Assembly: GCF_009363095.1 (NCBI RefSeq)
Contig: NZ_CP045295.1
Location: 3,405,501 to 3,469,500, forward strand
Reading direction: 5' to 3'
Length of the DNA: 64,000 nucleotides
Source of the DNA: Paenibacillus cellulositrophicus
Lineage (GTDB): Bacteria > Bacillota > Bacilli > Paenibacillales > Paenibacillaceae
Program-made: the position numbers and the translations under genes
The notes under the pieces: generated by a model
Databases searched by the model: none
What the model was told of the DNA's origin: nothing
The model's input: only the letters and a program-made list of their open reading frames with translations
Shown here: positions 26,772-35,891 of the stretch, piece after piece
Layout: the number at the start of each line of letters is the position of its first letter
Numbering within the stretch: position 1 is the first letter of the stretch

Positions 26772-28115
26772 ATGTCTGACTACCAAATGTGGCTAACAGT
26801 CGGCGTATTTGCCATCACCGTCATTTTCTTGATGTGGCGTCCCCGCGGAATCAACGAATCCATTTCAACCACCGCCGGAGCATTTATTCTGCTCGCCGCC
26901 GGGGTCGTCCCTTTAACGGACCTGATCACCATTTTCAACATCGTTTCCGGAGCCGCTGTGACGATTCTGTCTACAATCGTGATGTCCCTGGTGCTGGACA
27001 GCGTCGGTGTTTTTCGCTGGGTTGCTCTCAACCTGATTGAACGGGTAAACGGTTCCGGCCGAAAACTGTTCTGGTACGTGATCCTGCTCTGCTTCCTAAT
27101 GACGATTTTCTTTAATAACGATGGCAGTATCCTGATCACAACGCCCATCATTATTCAAATCTGCTCGATGCTGAAATTAAAGCCGCATCAAAAAATACCG
27201 TATCTCCTGTCTGGAGCACTCATCGCAACGGCATCCAGCGCACCGATCGGCGTGAGCAACCTCGCGAATCTCATTGCGCTTAATATCGTAGGCCTGGACC
27301 TGAACAGCTATACCCTAATTATGTTCGTCCCCTCCATGATCGGGATCGCAACGATCGCCGTGCTGCTCTACCTCTATTTCCGCAAACAGATTCCCGTTAC
27401 CATCTCCCGTTACCCCGCCCGTGATTATTCATTGATTAACATACACCCGCTTCAACAGCCAACCGAATCCAGGACCCAAATCGACTGGTGGCTGTTTCGT
27501 GTCAGCATCTGCATCGTAGTCCTCTTCCGGGCTGGTTTTTTTCTAGCGGCAAGCTTGGGTATACCGCTCGAATATGTCGCAATCACCGGGGCTGCCCTCA
27601 TCGTCTTCGTCCGCTGGTTTCGGACCAAAACCGGGATCAAGGACATCGTCACGAAGACGCCTTGGCATATCCTGCTGTTCGCCTTCAGCATCTATATTAT
27701 CGTCAAAAGCCTGGATAACGCCGGGTTAACCGCCGCTTTAATCAACGGATTACAACCTTTTGCCGGCATGGGTGAAGCCAGTCTGATCGCTGCATTCGGA
27801 CTTTTGCTGACCCTGTTGTCCAATATCGTGAATAACCTGCCGTCCGTCATGATCGGAACCTTAGCGGTGCTCGGCATGGGACTTGATCCGCAGCATGTCC
27901 ATCTCGCTTATATGGCAACGATTATCGGAAGCGACATCGGTTCGCTGTTGACGCCTGTCGGAACCCTCGCTACCTTGATATGGATGTTCATGTTAAGAAG
28001 CAGCAAAATTCATATCACATGGAAGCAGTATATGCGCGTTACGTTCATTGTGATACCTGTCGGTCTAATCGTCAGCCTCGCCAGCCTTTATCTCTGGACC
28101 CAATATGTCATATGA
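26772..28115 (+). CDS. ArsB/NhaD-superfamily membrane transporter
   Basis: 447 residues with about 11-12 membrane helices. It resembles arsenical-pump membrane proteins of the ion transporter superfamily: FFNNDGSILITTPIIIQI (about 116-133) and ASSAPIGVSNLANLIALNI (152-170) carry the re-entrant loop signatures, and NNLPSVMIGTLAV with GSDIGSLLTPVGTLATLIW repeats them in the C-terminal half. The two loop pairs are typical of ArsB/NhaD/CitMHS carriers. No arsR or arsC lies nearby; the neighbours are coat-like genes, so the substrate need not be arsenite. The start abuts the 45-aa ORF and the end overlaps the leader of the next gene. Confidence 0.8.
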   Translation: MSDYQMWLTVGVFAITVIFLMWRPRGINESISTTAGAFILLAAGVVPLTDLITIFNIVSGAAVTILSTIVMSLVLDSVGVFRWVALNLIERVNGSGRKLFWYVILLCFLMTIFFNNDGSILITTPIIIQICSMLKLKPHQKIPYLLSGALIATASSAPIGVSNLANLIALNIVGLDLNSYTLIMFVPSMIGIATIAVLLYLYFRKQIPVTISRYPARDYSLINIHPLQQPTESRTQIDWWLFRVSICIVVLFRAGFFLAASLGIPLEYVAITGAALIVFVRWFRTKTGIKDIVTKTPWHILLFAFSIYIIVKSLDNAGLTAALINGLQPFAGMGEASLIAAFGLLLTLLSNIVNNLPSVMIGTLAVLGMGLDPQHVHLAYMATIIGSDIGSLLTPVGTLATLIWMFMLRSSKIHITWKQYMRVTFIVIPVGLIVSLASLYLWTQYVI

Positions 28116-28128
28116 AAGGAGGCAAGCT

Positions 28129-28791
28129 ATGGAGTCCATCCGTTCTCTACTTGGAAAAATAATAGAATTAAAGATCTCGGGCTATAAAATCCCGATCATC
28201 GGTGAACTCATTGATGTCGGCAGTGATATTTTGGTCCTCTACTCGGAAAACAAATATATTTACACTCCGGTACACCATCTTCAGCACATGAAGGTCATTG
28301 AGGAGGCCGAGGATTCGTCTCAAGCTAACAAAGAGCCCGTTCTTGACCATGCCCATATTTCTTTTCGCAAGATGCTGATGAATGCAAGAGGCATATTTAC
28401 GGAGATCCATCTTGGCGGTGCCAGCTCGATTCATGGGTATGTAACCAGCATTATGAATGATTATTTCCTTTTCTACTCCCCTGTTCACCATACCGTCTAT
28501 ATCCCGCTGCACCATGTAAAATATTTGTCTCCGTACCCTCCGAATATGACCCCCTATGATTTGAGCGATTCGCATTTTCCCGTGCAGCCGGGAACACCGG
28601 CCCTATCGAGGAACTTGGAACAACAGCTTGAAAAATTCCAGAATGGTCTGGTCGTGTTCGATTTGGGTGAATCTCCCCTCAAAGCCGGGCTCCTCAAAAA
28701 AGTAGACAGTCATATTATAGAGCTGATCGAGGCCGGAGGCCAAACCATCCTTCTTCACACGGATCATATCAAATCCATTCATCTCCCCTAA
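28129..28791 (+). CDS. CotB-like protein with three Lsm-type repeats, no tail
   Basis: About 220 residues. Three strand-rich repeats are visible: residues 9-55 (IIELKISGYKIPIIGELIDV ... HHLQHMKV), 85-135 (FTEIHLGGASSIHGYVTSI ... LHHVKYL) and 170-219 (LVVFDLGESPLKAGLLKKV ... TDHIKSIHL). Each ends in an H(H/D)(L/V/I)-type motif like the HIKSI end of CotB repeats. It lacks the basic tail of the protein encoded at 25820. The ATG at 28129 follows AAAGGAGGCAAGCT; the upstream ATG at 28105 overlaps the permease stop region. Likely last gene of a four-gene operon. Probable spore coat or spore-associated structural protein. Confidence 0.7.
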   Translation: MESIRSLLGKIIELKISGYKIPIIGELIDVGSDILVLYSENKYIYTPVHHLQHMKVIEEAEDSSQANKEPVLDHAHISFRKMLMNARGIFTEIHLGGASSIHGYVTSIMNDYFLFYSPVHHTVYIPLHHVKYLSPYPPNMTPYDLSDSHFPVQPGTPALSRNLEQQLEKFQNGLVVFDLGESPLKAGLLKKVDSHIIELIEAGGQTILLHTDHIKSIHLP

Positions 28792-28794
28792 CCA

Positions 28795-28835
28795 AAAACA
28801 GCCAGTGCAGAGCATGCTCTGCATTGGCTGTTTTT
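28795..28835 (+). terminator. Strong rho-independent terminator
   Basis: AAAACAGCCAGTGCAGAG pairs (one G-U) with CTCTGCATTGGCTGTTTT around a CATG loop and ends in T5. It closes the cotB-like operon. Confidence 0.92.
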
Positions 28836-29047
28836 GCATAACGCCGGAATCCGGCAGGGGGGCCGTTTCCGGTTTCCGGGGAGCTTCGCGGCAGAGTTGC
28901 GGGGAAGGGGGATCTAGGAGCCAGGAGCAGGGACCTTTCGTGGGGAGAATGGCGTTGTTTGGTTAACTGGGGTGACCGGCTCATCGTCTCACTTTCCGAT
29001 CTGCGCATATTTTAACCGAAGAACAGGCCTTTGGCGATTAACGAAAG

Positions 29048-29076
29048 TTAACGGATCGGCCGTTTTTTTATATAAT
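29048..29076 (+). promoter_or_regulatory. Probable sigma-A promoter of the MalT-like regulator
   Basis: TTAACG (29048-29053) and TATAAT (29071-29076) with a 17-nt spacer, 54 nt upstream of the start. The rest of the 28836-29129 gap is GC-rich without recognisable content. Confidence 0.5.
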
Positions 29077-29129
29077 GAGAGAAAAAGTACGGAAAAGGCA
29101 TCCATTTTGTCGGAAATTTGGAGGATACA

Positions 29130-31769
29130 ATGATCACGCGGACCGATGCAATCATCTTAAAAACAAAAATCACCCTGCCCTTTCCGAAGGATGGCCTGGT
29201 CGAGAGGGAACGCCTGCTTCAATCTCTGTCGGGTGGAGTTCATGGCAGACTCACCTTGATTTACGCCCCTGCCGGCTCAGGCAAAACCACCCTGTTGACG
29301 CAGTGGGCCCGAAGCGAAGGCGTCAACTGCGCCTGGCTGGCGCTGGACGGCCGTGACAACGATCCGGTCCGGTTCTGGCGCTATGCGGCGTTTGCATTGG
29401 CGGAAATCCTGCCGGCCCCGGCAGCCCTGCGAATGCTGGAACTGGCCAATGCCCTGCCTTCCCTGTCGGCAGACGCCTTTCTGGATGCGTTAATGAATCA
29501 GCTTTATGGACTGTCCGAGCCTGTAAAGCTCGTATTGGACGATTATCATTGGATAGAGGATGACCGCATCCATAACGGTTTGTCTTACCTGATCGACTAT
29601 ATGCCCCCCACCCTCCATGTGACGATCGCGAGCCGCAAGGAAGTACCTTTTCCTTCATCAAAATGGCTCTCCAAGCGGGAATGCATCGTCATTGACGCCG
29701 ACAGGCTCCAGTTTACCCGGGACGAGTCCGAGCAGTTCTACCACAAGTCCGGCATCATGCGGTTGACCCCGCGGCAGATCGACCGGATTGCGGAACGAAC
29801 CGAGGGATGGGCAGCCGGTCTGCAGCTGGCTTCGCTCTCTTTAAGAACGGCGGAAGATGTGGACCGATGGATCGAAGGGTTCTATGGGGACCACCGGGAT
29901 GTGGCCGATTACCTTTTTCAGGAGGTACTTGCGCAGCTTCCTGCCGACTTGAGGTCGTTCGTGCTGACGACGGCCGTTCTCGACCGGATGGATGCGGGCA
30001 TATGCAGCCTGCTCACGGGCGACCCTGCGAGCGGGGACAAGCTTGATGCGGCCCGGCGGTTCAATTTATTTCTCATCCCGCTGGACCTGAAGCATGAATG
30101 GTTCCGCTACCACCATTTATTCGCCGGATTTGTCCGGGAACACCTCAAGCGGCATCAGCCCGATGAATGGTTGCAGCTGAACCAGCTGGCAAGCCGGGGC
30201 TTTGCGTCCCGCGGATTGCTGGACGAAGCCGTAGACCACGCCATGGCTGCCGGAGATTACGCCGAGGTGGGCCGCCTGCTCGAGCAGCATATTCCAGCCG
30301 TGCTGGAGCGCGGGGAAGTTTCCGTCCTGCTGCGCTGGTTCGAGGGCTTCCCGCCAGCCTATGAGCTGTCTATGGAGCTGTCGCTCCTGTACGCGTTCGT
30401 ATTGGTGCTCACCGGGCACTTCGGCCAGGCTGAAGCCAGACTCGGATCACTGGAGGCGTCGACCCGGATGCTGAAGGAATCGGAGCGGCTGAAGCAGCTG
30501 CAGAGCGGCATCCTGTTCGTCCGTTCCAATCTGATGTTCGCCAGCGGAGACTTCACGAATTGGTTTGCCTTCATCGGTACCATGCTGGACGATATCCTCC
30601 CGGCTGACCCGACTTATTATATGTTTAACTACAACAAAACGGAGCCTCTTGTGAGACGGACCTCTCTGGGGCTAAAAGGAGTTCTGTCGGCGGACACGGA
30701 AAAAATCGGCACGCTGTTTATGGGTGTGCTCGCCGCCCATGGCTGGCAGGGGTCGCTCATTCATCTCTACGTGAAGCAGTCGCTCGTTGAAGGATATTAT
30801 GAATGGAACCGTCTCGGCGATTGCCGCCAGATGCTCCAGGAGATGACAGCTCTGACCGAAAAATTAAACGTACCGGGACTGCTCGTCCCCATGCTGCTCA
30901 TGAAGGCCCGCCTGCTCATTGCGGACGGGCGGACCGCTCTGGCGCATGACGTCATCGACGAAGTGCTGGATGCCCCGCTCTCATCTTCTGCTGGCTGGGG
31001 CACGCCCTGGGTCCATCTGCTGACGGCATTCAAAATCCGCATGCATCTTGCGGACGGGCAGATGCCGGCCGCCAAGAAGCTGATGGCCCGGCTGGGGCTG
31101 TCCGTCAAGGACAAGCCGACATTTCAGCGGGAGTATGAAATGATGACGCTTGTGCGCCTGCTTGGCAAGCAGCGGAAGGAGAACGAGGCGCTGCGGATTC
31201 TGGAGCATCTGCTGCCCCAATCGGAGCGCGAGCAGCTCGTTTCCGGCATCGTGGAGAACCATATCCTGCAGGCGCTGCTGAAGGAACAGCTGGGGCAAAA
31301 AACGGCCGCCCTCCGCCACCTCCATACCGCCCTGTTCCTGGGAGAACAGAACGGGTATATCCGGAGTTTTGTGGATGAGGGCAAGCCGATGATGTCGCTG
31401 CTTGGCCGGTATGAGGCGGTCGTCATTCGCGGAGAGTCCGGTGGAAGCCATGAGGACTTTGGGGCCGGGCTCCCGGGCGAAGTATCCGGGGATTATGTCC
31501 GCGCGCTTATGGGAATATTCGCTGTGGCCATGCAGGAGACGGCGGCTGCGGCTGCAGCTCCGGCGGCCACGGCCGAGCCGCTGAGCCGCAGCGAATCCGA
31601 GCTGCTCCGGCTGATCGGCCAAGGGGCAAGCAATAAAGAGATGGCCGCCGAGCTGGCGCTGTCGGAAGGGACCATTAAGGTCTACTTATCCCGCCTGTAT
31701 GAAAAGCTAGGCGTATCCTCGCGAACCCAGGCGCTCGTTACGGCCCGGCAGCTCGGTCTGCTGTCTTAG
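29130..31769 (+). CDS. MalT/LuxR-family ATP-dependent transcriptional activator
   Basis: About 879 residues. A STAND-type ATPase occupies the N-terminal third with Walker [15 protein letters not shown] (about 46-59) and LVLDDYHWIEDD as Walker B region. A winged-helix/TPR superhelix (about 360-760) follows. The C-terminal GerE/LuxR helix-turn-helix (about 815-875) reads LSRSESELLRLIGQGASNKE and GTIKVYLSRLYEKLGVSS. These regulators oligomerise on binding ATP and an inducer. The ATG at 29130 is 7 nt after GGAGG; the TTG at 29118 overlaps it. Target genes are not evident. Its 3' end overlaps that of the convergent histidine kinase gene by 32 bp. Confidence 0.9.
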   Translation: MITRTDAIILKTKITLPFPKDGLVERERLLQSLSGGVHGRLTLIYAPAGSGKTTLLTQWARSEGVNCAWLALDGRDNDPVRFWRYAAFALAEILPAPAALRMLELANALPSLSADAFLDALMNQLYGLSEPVKLVLDDYHWIEDDRIHNGLSYLIDYMPPTLHVTIASRKEVPFPSSKWLSKRECIVIDADRLQFTRDESEQFYHKSGIMRLTPRQIDRIAERTEGWAAGLQLASLSLRTAEDVDRWIEGFYGDHRDVADYLFQEVLAQLPADLRSFVLTTAVLDRMDAGICSLLTGDPASGDKLDAARRFNLFLIPLDLKHEWFRYHHLFAGFVREHLKRHQPDEWLQLNQLASRGFASRGLLDEAVDHAMAAGDYAEVGRLLEQHIPAVLERGEVSVLLRWFEGFPPAYELSMELSLLYAFVLVLTGHFGQAEARLGSLEASTRMLKESERLKQLQSGILFVRSNLMFASGDFTNWFAFIGTMLDDILPADPTYYMFNYNKTEPLVRRTSLGLKGVLSADTEKIGTLFMGVLAAHGWQGSLIHLYVKQSLVEGYYEWNRLGDCRQMLQEMTALTEKLNVPGLLVPMLLMKARLLIADGRTALAHDVIDEVLDAPLSSSAGWGTPWVHLLTAFKIRMHLADGQMPAAKKLMARLGLSVKDKPTFQREYEMMTLVRLLGKQRKENEALRILEHLLPQSEREQLVSGIVENHILQALLKEQLGQKTAALRHLHTALFLGEQNGYIRSFVDEGKPMMSLLGRYEAVVIRGESGGSHEDFGAGLPGEVSGDYVRALMGIFAVAMQETAAAAAAPAATAEPLSRSESELLRLIGQGASNKEMAAELALSEGTIKVYLSRLYEKLGVSSRTQALVTARQLGLLS

Positions 31770-33087
31770 GCAGCCGGACCGTCATTTCCGTGCCTTCTCC
31801 CGGAGCGCTTTGGACCGAGACGCTGCCGCCGTGCATCTGCACGATTTTCTGAATAATCGATAGTCCCAGCCCGCTTCCCCCGCCGGAGCGGGTTCTTGAT
31901 TTATCCGATTTAAAGAATCTTTCAAAAATATGCTCGAGGTCTTCGGCCGGAATGCCAATGCCCGAGTCCCTGACGCGTACGACGGCTTCCTGCCCGCTTT
32001 CCTCGAGAAAAACCTGGACCGTTCCGCCCGCCGGCGTAAACTTAATCGCATTGTGGAGCAGATTCACCCAGACCTGGCTGAGCAAATCCCGATCCGCCTC
32101 GATCGTCACGGGTTCAAACTCTACGGACATATCGAGGTCCTTGCCCTGCCACTGGGGCTCACAGGAGAGAACGAGCATCTGCAGCTGTTTGTCCAGCCGG
32201 ACGGGTTCGGCGTGAAACGGATGCTTGTCGGAATCCAGCGACGCTAGGCGCAGCATGTTCTCCGACAGCCGGGAGAGCCGCACGCTTTCTTCTTCAATGA
32301 TATTTAGGTAATGATCCCGCTGGCCGGGACTCAGGTTCTCCTCGCGCAGGACGCGGGCAAAGCCGCTGATCGAAGTCAGCGGGGATTGAATCTCGTGGGA
32401 CACGTTCGATATAAACTCCTGGCGCATATGCTCCAGGTTGTTCAGGTCGGCGGCCATGTTGTTGATCCCCTTCACAATCCCGCCCCAGTGGCCGTTTTCA
32501 CCGAACACCGGAATTTCCACCTTGAAATCACCTTTGGAGATCCGCTTCAGCGCATCGATGACCAATTGGTAAAACTCCGACTGTCTCCGCTTCGCAAACC
32601 GCGAAATAATCGAGATGGAGACGCCGAAAATGACAAAGCCCAGCACGGAGTTCAACAGCTGCCTCACGAGCGGGGAGATGTGCCAGCGAAGGCCGTGAGT
32701 TAAATAGAACGCAGCGGTCCAGCAAACGATAAGCGCTGACAGCACAAGGATCATGAAAAAGATGATCCGGACGCGCAGCCAAAAGTTCGGCGGCTCACCA
32801 TCCATGCCCCGAATCTCATTCTCTCTGCGCTTTGCGACTTCCTTCCGCTTCCTTCTTCGCTCTTCCTTCCGGAGCCGGCGGGCCTCCTGCCGGTCCTCCG
32901 GCTTCGTTCCCCTCGCGTGATTCATGCGCTGCCACGTTTCGTTCTGCTCCCGATCCAGACGGCGGCGCTGAATCCGTTCCCGTTGGGTGCTGTAACGATC
33001 CGGCCCGCTTCGCTCCAGGTTCCCGGAACGGGCATCGGTACCGTCAGCCTGGAACGCATCAACCGATTCCTGTTCCCTATCCTTCAT
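31738..33087 (-). CDS. Sensor histidine kinase with long charged N-terminal extension
   Basis: 449 residues. Residues 1-100 are a hydrophilic region extremely rich in Arg and Glu (for example RLRKEERRRKRKEVAKRREN near 71-90), likely a coiled or disordered cytoplasmic extension. Two membrane helices (104-127, 142-162) with a short loop follow, then HAMP (163-215), HisKA with His231 in SNVSHEIQSPLTSISG, and HATPase with LLHNAIKFTPAGG, DSGIGIPAEDL and GSGLGLSIIQKIV. The start overlaps the response regulator stop as ATGA and has GAGGTG upstream, so the extension is real. Last gene of an operon with an ABC transporter. Confidence 0.9.
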   Translation of the reverse strand: MKDREQESVDAFQADGTDARSGNLERSGPDRYSTQRERIQRRRLDREQNETWQRMNHARGTKPEDRQEARRLRKEERRRKRKEVAKRRENEIRGMDGEPPNFWLRVRIIFFMILVLSALIVCWTAAFYLTHGLRWHISPLVRQLLNSVLGFVIFGVSISIISRFAKRRQSEFYQLVIDALKRISKGDFKVEIPVFGENGHWGGIVKGINNMAADLNNLEHMRQEFISNVSHEIQSPLTSISGFARVLREENLSPGQRDHYLNIIEEESVRLSRLSENMLRLASLDSDKHPFHAEPVRLDKQLQMLVLSCEPQWQGKDLDMSVEFEPVTIEADRDLLSQVWVNLLHNAIKFTPAGGTVQVFLEESGQEAVVRVRDSGIGIPAEDLEHIFERFFKSDKSRTRSGGGSGLGLSIIQKIVQMHGGSVSVQSAPGEGTEMTVRLPKTADRAAGP

Positions 33088-33758
33088 GACAGCACCTCGA
33101 GCCGGTAGCCGAGGCCGCGGATCGTGCGGATCTGAAAGCGGTCCTGCTGGTCGGCAAACCGTTCCCGCAGCCGCTTGATATGCACATCGACGGTCCGTTC
33201 GTCACCTTCATAGTCATAGCCCCAAATATGTTCAATGATTTGATCCCGGGAAAACGTCTTGCCCGGGTAGCTGCCGAGCAAAAACAGCAGCTCAAATTCC
33301 TTCAGCGGGAGCGTCAGCGCAGCCGATCCTGCGTAGCATTCGTACGTTTTGCGATTCAGACGCACGTCGCCAAACTGGATTTCCTGCGAGGCCGATATTT
33401 TGTAACGTTTGAGCAGCGCCTTCACCCGGACAGTCAGCTCGAGCGGGTCAAACGGTTTGACGAGATAGTCGTCGGTCCCGAGCTCAAACCCTTTGACCTT
33501 TTGCGAAGTCTCACCTTTGGCCGTCAGCATCAGCAGCGGGATGTCATAGGCCGCATCCAGCTCACGGCACAGCTCCCAGCCGTCCATGCCCGGCATCATA
33601 ATATCGAGGATGACCAGATCGGCCTTGAACGACTCCATCGCCTCCAAGGCTTCATTTCCGTTCGCCGCCTCCGCTATCGTATAGCCCTCATTCTTCAGCA
33701 GATGGCTGACGAGCTCCCGGATATGAGGATCGTCGTCAACAACCAGTATATGAGCCAA
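33084..33758 (-). CDS. OmpR-family response regulator
   Basis: 224 residues. Receiver domain with Asp52 in VILDIMMPGMDG and acidic residues 8-10; C-terminal OmpR winged helix with LTLPLKEFELLFLLGSYPGK and VDVHIKRLRERFADQ. Start is TTG at 33758, 9 nt after AAAGGAG; further upstream codons to 33851 lack a ribosome binding site and do not look like receiver sequence. Follows the ABC permease by 111 nt and is coupled to the kinase. Probably regulates the ABC genes in front of it. Confidence 0.9.
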   Translation of the reverse strand: MAHILVVDDDPHIRELVSHLLKNEGYTIAEAANGNEALEAMESFKADLVILDIMMPGMDGWELCRELDAAYDIPLLMLTAKGETSQKVKGFELGTDDYLVKPFDPLELTVRVKALLKRYKISASQEIQFGDVRLNRKTYECYAGSAALTLPLKEFELLFLLGSYPGKTFSRDQIIEHIWGYDYEGDERTVDVHIKRLRERFADQQDRFQIRTIRGLGYRLEVLS

Positions 33759-33869
33759 GTCGCCCCACTCCTTTCGATAATAGATATGAAATGAACGCGA
33801 ACGTTCGCGTTTATGCGTTCCGTGCATCCATGCCCCAACCGGAGGGGCCATTTTCGTCCTACCTGCATT

Positions 33870-34667
33870 TTACCGATTCCGTTCCGATCTCGTAAACATC
33901 AATGTGCCAACGATCGTGAAGACCAGGAAGAATCCGGCCATCACGAGCAGATCCGTCACCGGATGGTACAGCACGACCTGCGAGTACACCGGCGTCCCGG
34001 AATAAAACACCGCCCGGGCCAAATCGATGCAGTACGTCATCGGCATAATATGGGCTAGAAAGCCGAGAATGCCGGTGGAATGCTGGATCGGAATCATCGC
34101 TCCCGACAGGAACATCTGCGGCATGACGAGCAGCATCGAACCGATATCCGCCGTCTTACTGTCTTGGACAAACCCGATGAAGAAAATACCCAGCGATCCG
34201 CCGATCAGGCAGAACAGCGGCGTAATGAGAAACAGCCATACAATATGCATGCCGCCTAATGGAATTTGCATCAGGAGCGCAACGATCAGAATGCCGATCA
34301 GCCCCACGATGCTGGTGAAGCTTGAACCGATCATTTTACCGAGGATAATGGAATACCTGGAGATCGGGGACACATACAGCTCCTGCGTCAAATTCTGGTT
34401 CCTTTCCTCGATCAGGGAGCTCATCCCCGTGATAAGGCCCGTGAACACGCTGTTCACGATCATGCCGATCATCATGAACTGCAAATAATTGTAGCCGAGA
34501 TTGCCGGCCATGTTCTGCGACAGGCTTCCACCAAAGATGCCGATGAAAATGATCGGAAAGACGATGCTCACGATCATCAGCACCGGATTTTTGATCCCTT
34601 TCGTAATTTCCCGTGCGGCAATCGCCACGACCGCATTGCTTTCTTTTTGCGCTTTGGTCATGAGCAT
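33870..34667 (-). CDS. ABC-2 type transporter permease (DrrB-like)
   Basis: 265 residues with six membrane helices of the ABC-2 type. The motif MSSLIEERNQNLTQELYVSPIS (about 90-111) is the conserved cytoplasmic loop after the second helix, and LLVMPQMFLSGAMIPIQH (about 182-199) is typical of daunorubicin-type exporters. Its ATG begins one base after the ATPase stop codon (TAAATG), so translation is coupled. Exports a drug-like or lipid-like substrate; identity unknown. Confidence 0.9.
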   Translation of the reverse strand: MLMTKAQKESNAVVAIAAREITKGIKNPVLMIVSIVFPIIFIGIFGGSLSQNMAGNLGYNYLQFMMIGMIVNSVFTGLITGMSSLIEERNQNLTQELYVSPISRYSIILGKMIGSSFTSIVGLIGILIVALLMQIPLGGMHIVWLFLITPLFCLIGGSLGIFFIGFVQDSKTADIGSMLLVMPQMFLSGAMIPIQHSTGILGFLAHIMPMTYCIDLARAVFYSGTPVYSQVVLYHPVTDLLVMAGFFLVFTIVGTLMFTRSERNR

Positions 34668-35636
34668 TTAGACCGCCCCCTTTCTCGATTCGTCGTTCTG
34701 ACTCTGCTGCACCAGGCTCAGATAGGCTTCCTCCAGCGTCTGCTGGTGCACTTCCATCCGGCTTAACGGCGTTTGCAGACGGGCTACGAGGGACTGCGGC
34801 GTTTTATCCTGAAAACGGACTCGGAAGCACTGCTCCTCTTCGGTAAAGGAAACCTGAAGCTCCTCCAGCTCCGCCCGCAGCGCCTTCCGGTCGCCTGCAT
34901 CGATCAGCATGCTTTTGTCACCCAGCAGCTTGTGCTTGATCTCTTCCGGCGTTCCGAGCACCGCCACTTTGCCATGCGTGATCATGCATACCCGGTCGGC
35001 TTCCTCCGCTTCCTCCAAATAGTGTGTCGTCAGGAAAATTGTAATGTTTTCCTCCTTGCGGATCTTCTGCAAGTAAGCCCACAGCGATTGGCGGGCTGAG
35101 GCGTCCAGCCCCTGCGTCGGCTCATCCAAAAATAAAATTTGCGGCTTGTGCATCAAGCTGCGCATGATTTCCAGCTTGCGCTTCATCCCGCCGGAGAAGC
35201 CCTTGACCTTCTTGAACAAATTGTCGTGAATGCCGACGATGGCGGCCAGCTCCTCGATCCGCTGCTTGTATTCTTTCGGCATCATGCTGTAGAACGGCCG
35301 GTAAGCATAAACGCCGTAAATGCTGACATGGAGGCGGATGTTCTCTTCCGCCGTCAAATCGAGGTCCAGGCTCGGGTTCTGAAAAATAATGCCGACATTC
35401 CGGCGCACCTTCGCCGCTTCCTTCTCCACGTCGTAGCCGGCGATCATAACCGTGCCTTCGGTTTTGGACAGCGTGGTGGTCAGGATCGAAATCGTGGTCG
35501 TTTTCCCCGCCCCGTTCGGGCCCAGGAAGGCGAAAAATTCGCCCAGCCCCACCTCGAAGCTGATCCCGTCCACAGCCGGACGTTTGCTGCTTTTATATTG
35601 TTTTCGCAATTGTTCTACGCGAATGATAGGTTCCAT
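34668..35636 (-). CDS. ABC transporter ATPase (DrrA-like)
   Basis: About 322 residues. Walker A LGPNGAGKTTTISIL, signature FSGGMKRKLEIMRSL and Walker B ILFLDEPTQGLDASAR are intact, with H-loop THYLEEAEEADRV. The last 90 residues form the extra regulatory domain found in DrrA-type proteins. The ATG at 35636 is 7 nt from GGGAGG; an ATG two codons upstream is too close. First gene of a four-gene operon: ATPase, permease, response regulator, kinase. Confidence 0.92.
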   Translation of the reverse strand: MEPIIRVEQLRKQYKSSKRPAVDGISFEVGLGEFFAFLGPNGAGKTTTISILTTTLSKTEGTVMIAGYDVEKEAAKVRRNVGIIFQNPSLDLDLTAEENIRLHVSIYGVYAYRPFYSMMPKEYKQRIEELAAIVGIHDNLFKKVKGFSGGMKRKLEIMRSLMHKPQILFLDEPTQGLDASARQSLWAYLQKIRKEENITIFLTTHYLEEAEEADRVCMITHGKVAVLGTPEEIKHKLLGDKSMLIDAGDRKALRAELEELQVSFTEEEQCFRVRFQDKTPQSLVARLQTPLSRMEVHQQTLEEAYLSLVQQSQNDESRKGAV

Positions 35637-35891
35637 CTTCATACCTCCCTTGATTCTGGGTCACCGGCCAGGCCTGCAACAAGCAGCGCCAAGCTTGTGA
35701 ACGGTACTAAGATTAAACCTGTAATGTGAACTCAATATGAACTGGAGGGGCTCCGCATGCGGATCATGCTTCCGAAATATCCCCTTACCCTCTCCCCTTT
35801 TGATTAAGCCAGCTTTTATTCCCTTGTCTGGTTTGTGAAATGGCTTCAACGGAGCAGGCGGAATCGTGCTGGAGAAACGAAGTGGTCCCCT

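Noticed and set aside
26772-28115. Arsenite efflux pump as a firm functional call
   Set aside because: Family motifs fit, but there is no arsR, arsC or arsA nearby and the context is coat-like genes, so only the superfamily is claimed.
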